Source of the DNA: Amycolatopsis sp. MtRt-6
GTDB lineage: Bacteria > Actinomycetota > Actinomycetes > Mycobacteriales > Pseudonocardiaceae
Direction: 5' to 3'
Length of the DNA: 64,000 nt
NCBI RefSeq assembly: GCF_017308975.1
Contig: NZ_JADWPD010000007.1
Location: 124,001-188,000 of the forward strand
Notes under the pieces: generated by a model
Seen by the model: the letters and a program-made list of their open reading frames with translations, nothing else
Database searches by the model: none
Told to the model about the DNA's origin: nothing
In this document: positions 63,303 to 64,000 of the stretch, piece after piece
How the letters are laid out: every line of letters starts with the position of its first letter
Numbering within the stretch: position 1 is the first letter of the stretch
Program-made: the position numbers and the translations under genes

Positions 63303-64000
63303 ATGTCGCCGATCAGGTCCATTCTGGCTGTCGTTCTGCTGGCCGCGTTCGTCGTGCCGCCCGGCCCGGCGGTGGCCGTGGCCGCGGTGACGCCCGGGCC
63401 GGTGTGCGACCGCCAGCCGGCGCTCAACGTGACGGCGCCGGCGGGGGCCGTCACCGTCGACGCGGCGGTGCCCGGCGACCTCTACCGCAGGACGCAGGAG
63501 TCGCCGCCCGGCACGACGTTCTGGCTGCCCCCGGGCACGCACAAGCTGGCGGCGGACCCGTTCGGGCAGGTCATCCCCAAGGACGGCAACGTCTACCTCG
63601 GTGCGCCCGGCGCGGTGCTCGACGGGCAGGGCATCAACCGGGCGGCGTTCACCCAGCAGGCGAAGGACGTCGTCATCCGCGGGCTCACCATCCAGAACTT
63701 CGTCGCCCCGCAGGACCAGGGCGTGGTGAACCACGATTCCGGCGAGCACTGGATCATCGAAAACACGACCGTGCAGAACAACAAAGGCGCGGGAATCATG
63801 GCCGGCGCGCGCCAGGAGGTGCGGAACAGCTGCCTGCGCAACAACGGGCAGTACGGCATGAACGCCTATCGGGCCGACAGCACGATCACCGCGCTGATCG
63901 TCGAGGGCAACGAAATCTCGGGCAACAACACCGACGACTGGGAAACGCGCAGCCCCGGCTGCGGCTGCAGCGGCGGGATCAAGTTCTGGGTCGTCGACAA
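63303..64000 (+). CDS. Secreted right-handed beta-helix protein, 5' part
   Basis: This frame is open to the end of the window (at least 232 residues), so the C-terminus is missing. It has a signal peptide (SILAVVLLAAFVVPPGPAVA) and then a segment FWLPPGTHKLA followed by coils of a parallel beta-helix: GAPGAVLDGQGINRAAF, DVVIRGLTIQNF, HWIIENTTVQNNKGAGIMAG and SCLRNNGQYGMNAY. Such proteins are polysaccharide lyases or hydrolases, or unspecific carbohydrate binders. The active site is not in the visible part. Cys-rich GCGCSGG near the edge may be a disulfide-linked coil. Confidence 0.85.
   Translation, partial: MSPIRSILAVVLLAAFVVPPGPAVAVAAVTPGPVCDRQPALNVTAPAGAVTVDAAVPGDLYRRTQESPPGTTFWLPPGTHKLAADPFGQVIPKDGNVYLGAPGAVLDGQGINRAAFTQQAKDVVIRGLTIQNFVAPQDQGVVNHDSGEHWIIENTTVQNNKGAGIMAGARQEVRNSCLRNNGQYGMNAYRADSTITALIVEGNEISGNNTDDWETRSPGCGCSGGIKFWVVD

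Overview
The window is 64 kb of very high-GC DNA with dense, mostly intact genes. It carries no rRNA, tRNA, CRISPR array, prophage or insertion sequence that I can recognise. The organism is a filamentous-type actinomycete: it has a complete Pup-proteasome locus (mpa, dop, pup, prcB, prcA, pafA, pafB, pafC) beside hisE-hisG, a TrmI-type tRNA methyltransferase, tatA-tatC and a HelY-type helicase. This is the gene neighbourhood known from Mycobacterium tuberculosis around Rv2092c-Rv2122c. Gene content, codon bias and the intergenic repeat style suggest the Pseudonocardiales, most likely Amycolatopsis, but the genus is an inference.

Layout. 1-1.1 kb: DNA alkylation repair (alkA end, ogt). 1.2-2.4 kb: hisE-hisG. 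2.4-5.1 kb, minus strand: an orphan ParA ATPase, then a RecB-like nuclease coupled to a thioesterase. 5.3-8.8 kb: site-2 protease, trmI, two membrane-anchored proteins with related C-termini. 9.1-10.9 kb: mpa. 11-16.7 kb: an accessory block of transporter, oxidoreductase, regulators, lipoprotein and Nudix genes inserted between mpa and dop. 16.7-20.3 kb: dop, pup, prcB, prcA. 20.5-23.4 kb, minus strand: an esterase and a PAP2-lipid kinase fusion. 23.5 kb: pafA. 24.9-28.2 kb: a secreted beta-propeller protein and a small oxidoreductase/HxlR block. 28.2-32.7 kb: pafB-pafC, tatA-tatC, diacylglycerol kinase. 33.4-36.2 kb: helY. 36.3-42.4 kb: a DUF4333 protein, two Eis-like acetyltransferases, a 5'-3' exonuclease, an M24 peptidase and an Lrp regulator. 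42.5-50.1 kb: a MazEF-like toxin-antitoxin pair and several regulator/enzyme pairs. 50.1-54.1 kb: a three-gene ABC exporter operon. 55.2-61.9 kb: a catabolic island under an IclR regulator. 62-64 kb: secreted proteins, the last one running off the window.

How it works together. Pup is ligated to substrates by PafA, removed by Dop, and Pup-tagged proteins are threaded by Mpa into the PrcAB core. Mpa keeps the C-terminal docking residues. Pup already ends in Glu, so deamidation by Dop is not needed. The strongest new signal is regulatory. The mpa promoter carries a perfect match to the mycobacterial PafBC-dependent (RecA-independent) DNA-damage promoter motif. Weaker copies with identical spacing lie in front of pup and of the RecB-like nuclease. 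PafB and PafC are encoded in the same window, so degradation machinery and DNA repair here may be one damage regulon.

Other candidates worth attention are three copies of a 16-bp palindrome (GTATAACGRCCTATAC) near gene starts, two copies of a 26-bp triple-half-site operator flanking the IclR gene, and an unusual operon of CoA-transferase, citrate-synthase-like lyase, intradiol dioxygenase and quinone reductase. Many genes have a -10 box 6-7 bases before the start codon, which points to leaderless transcripts.
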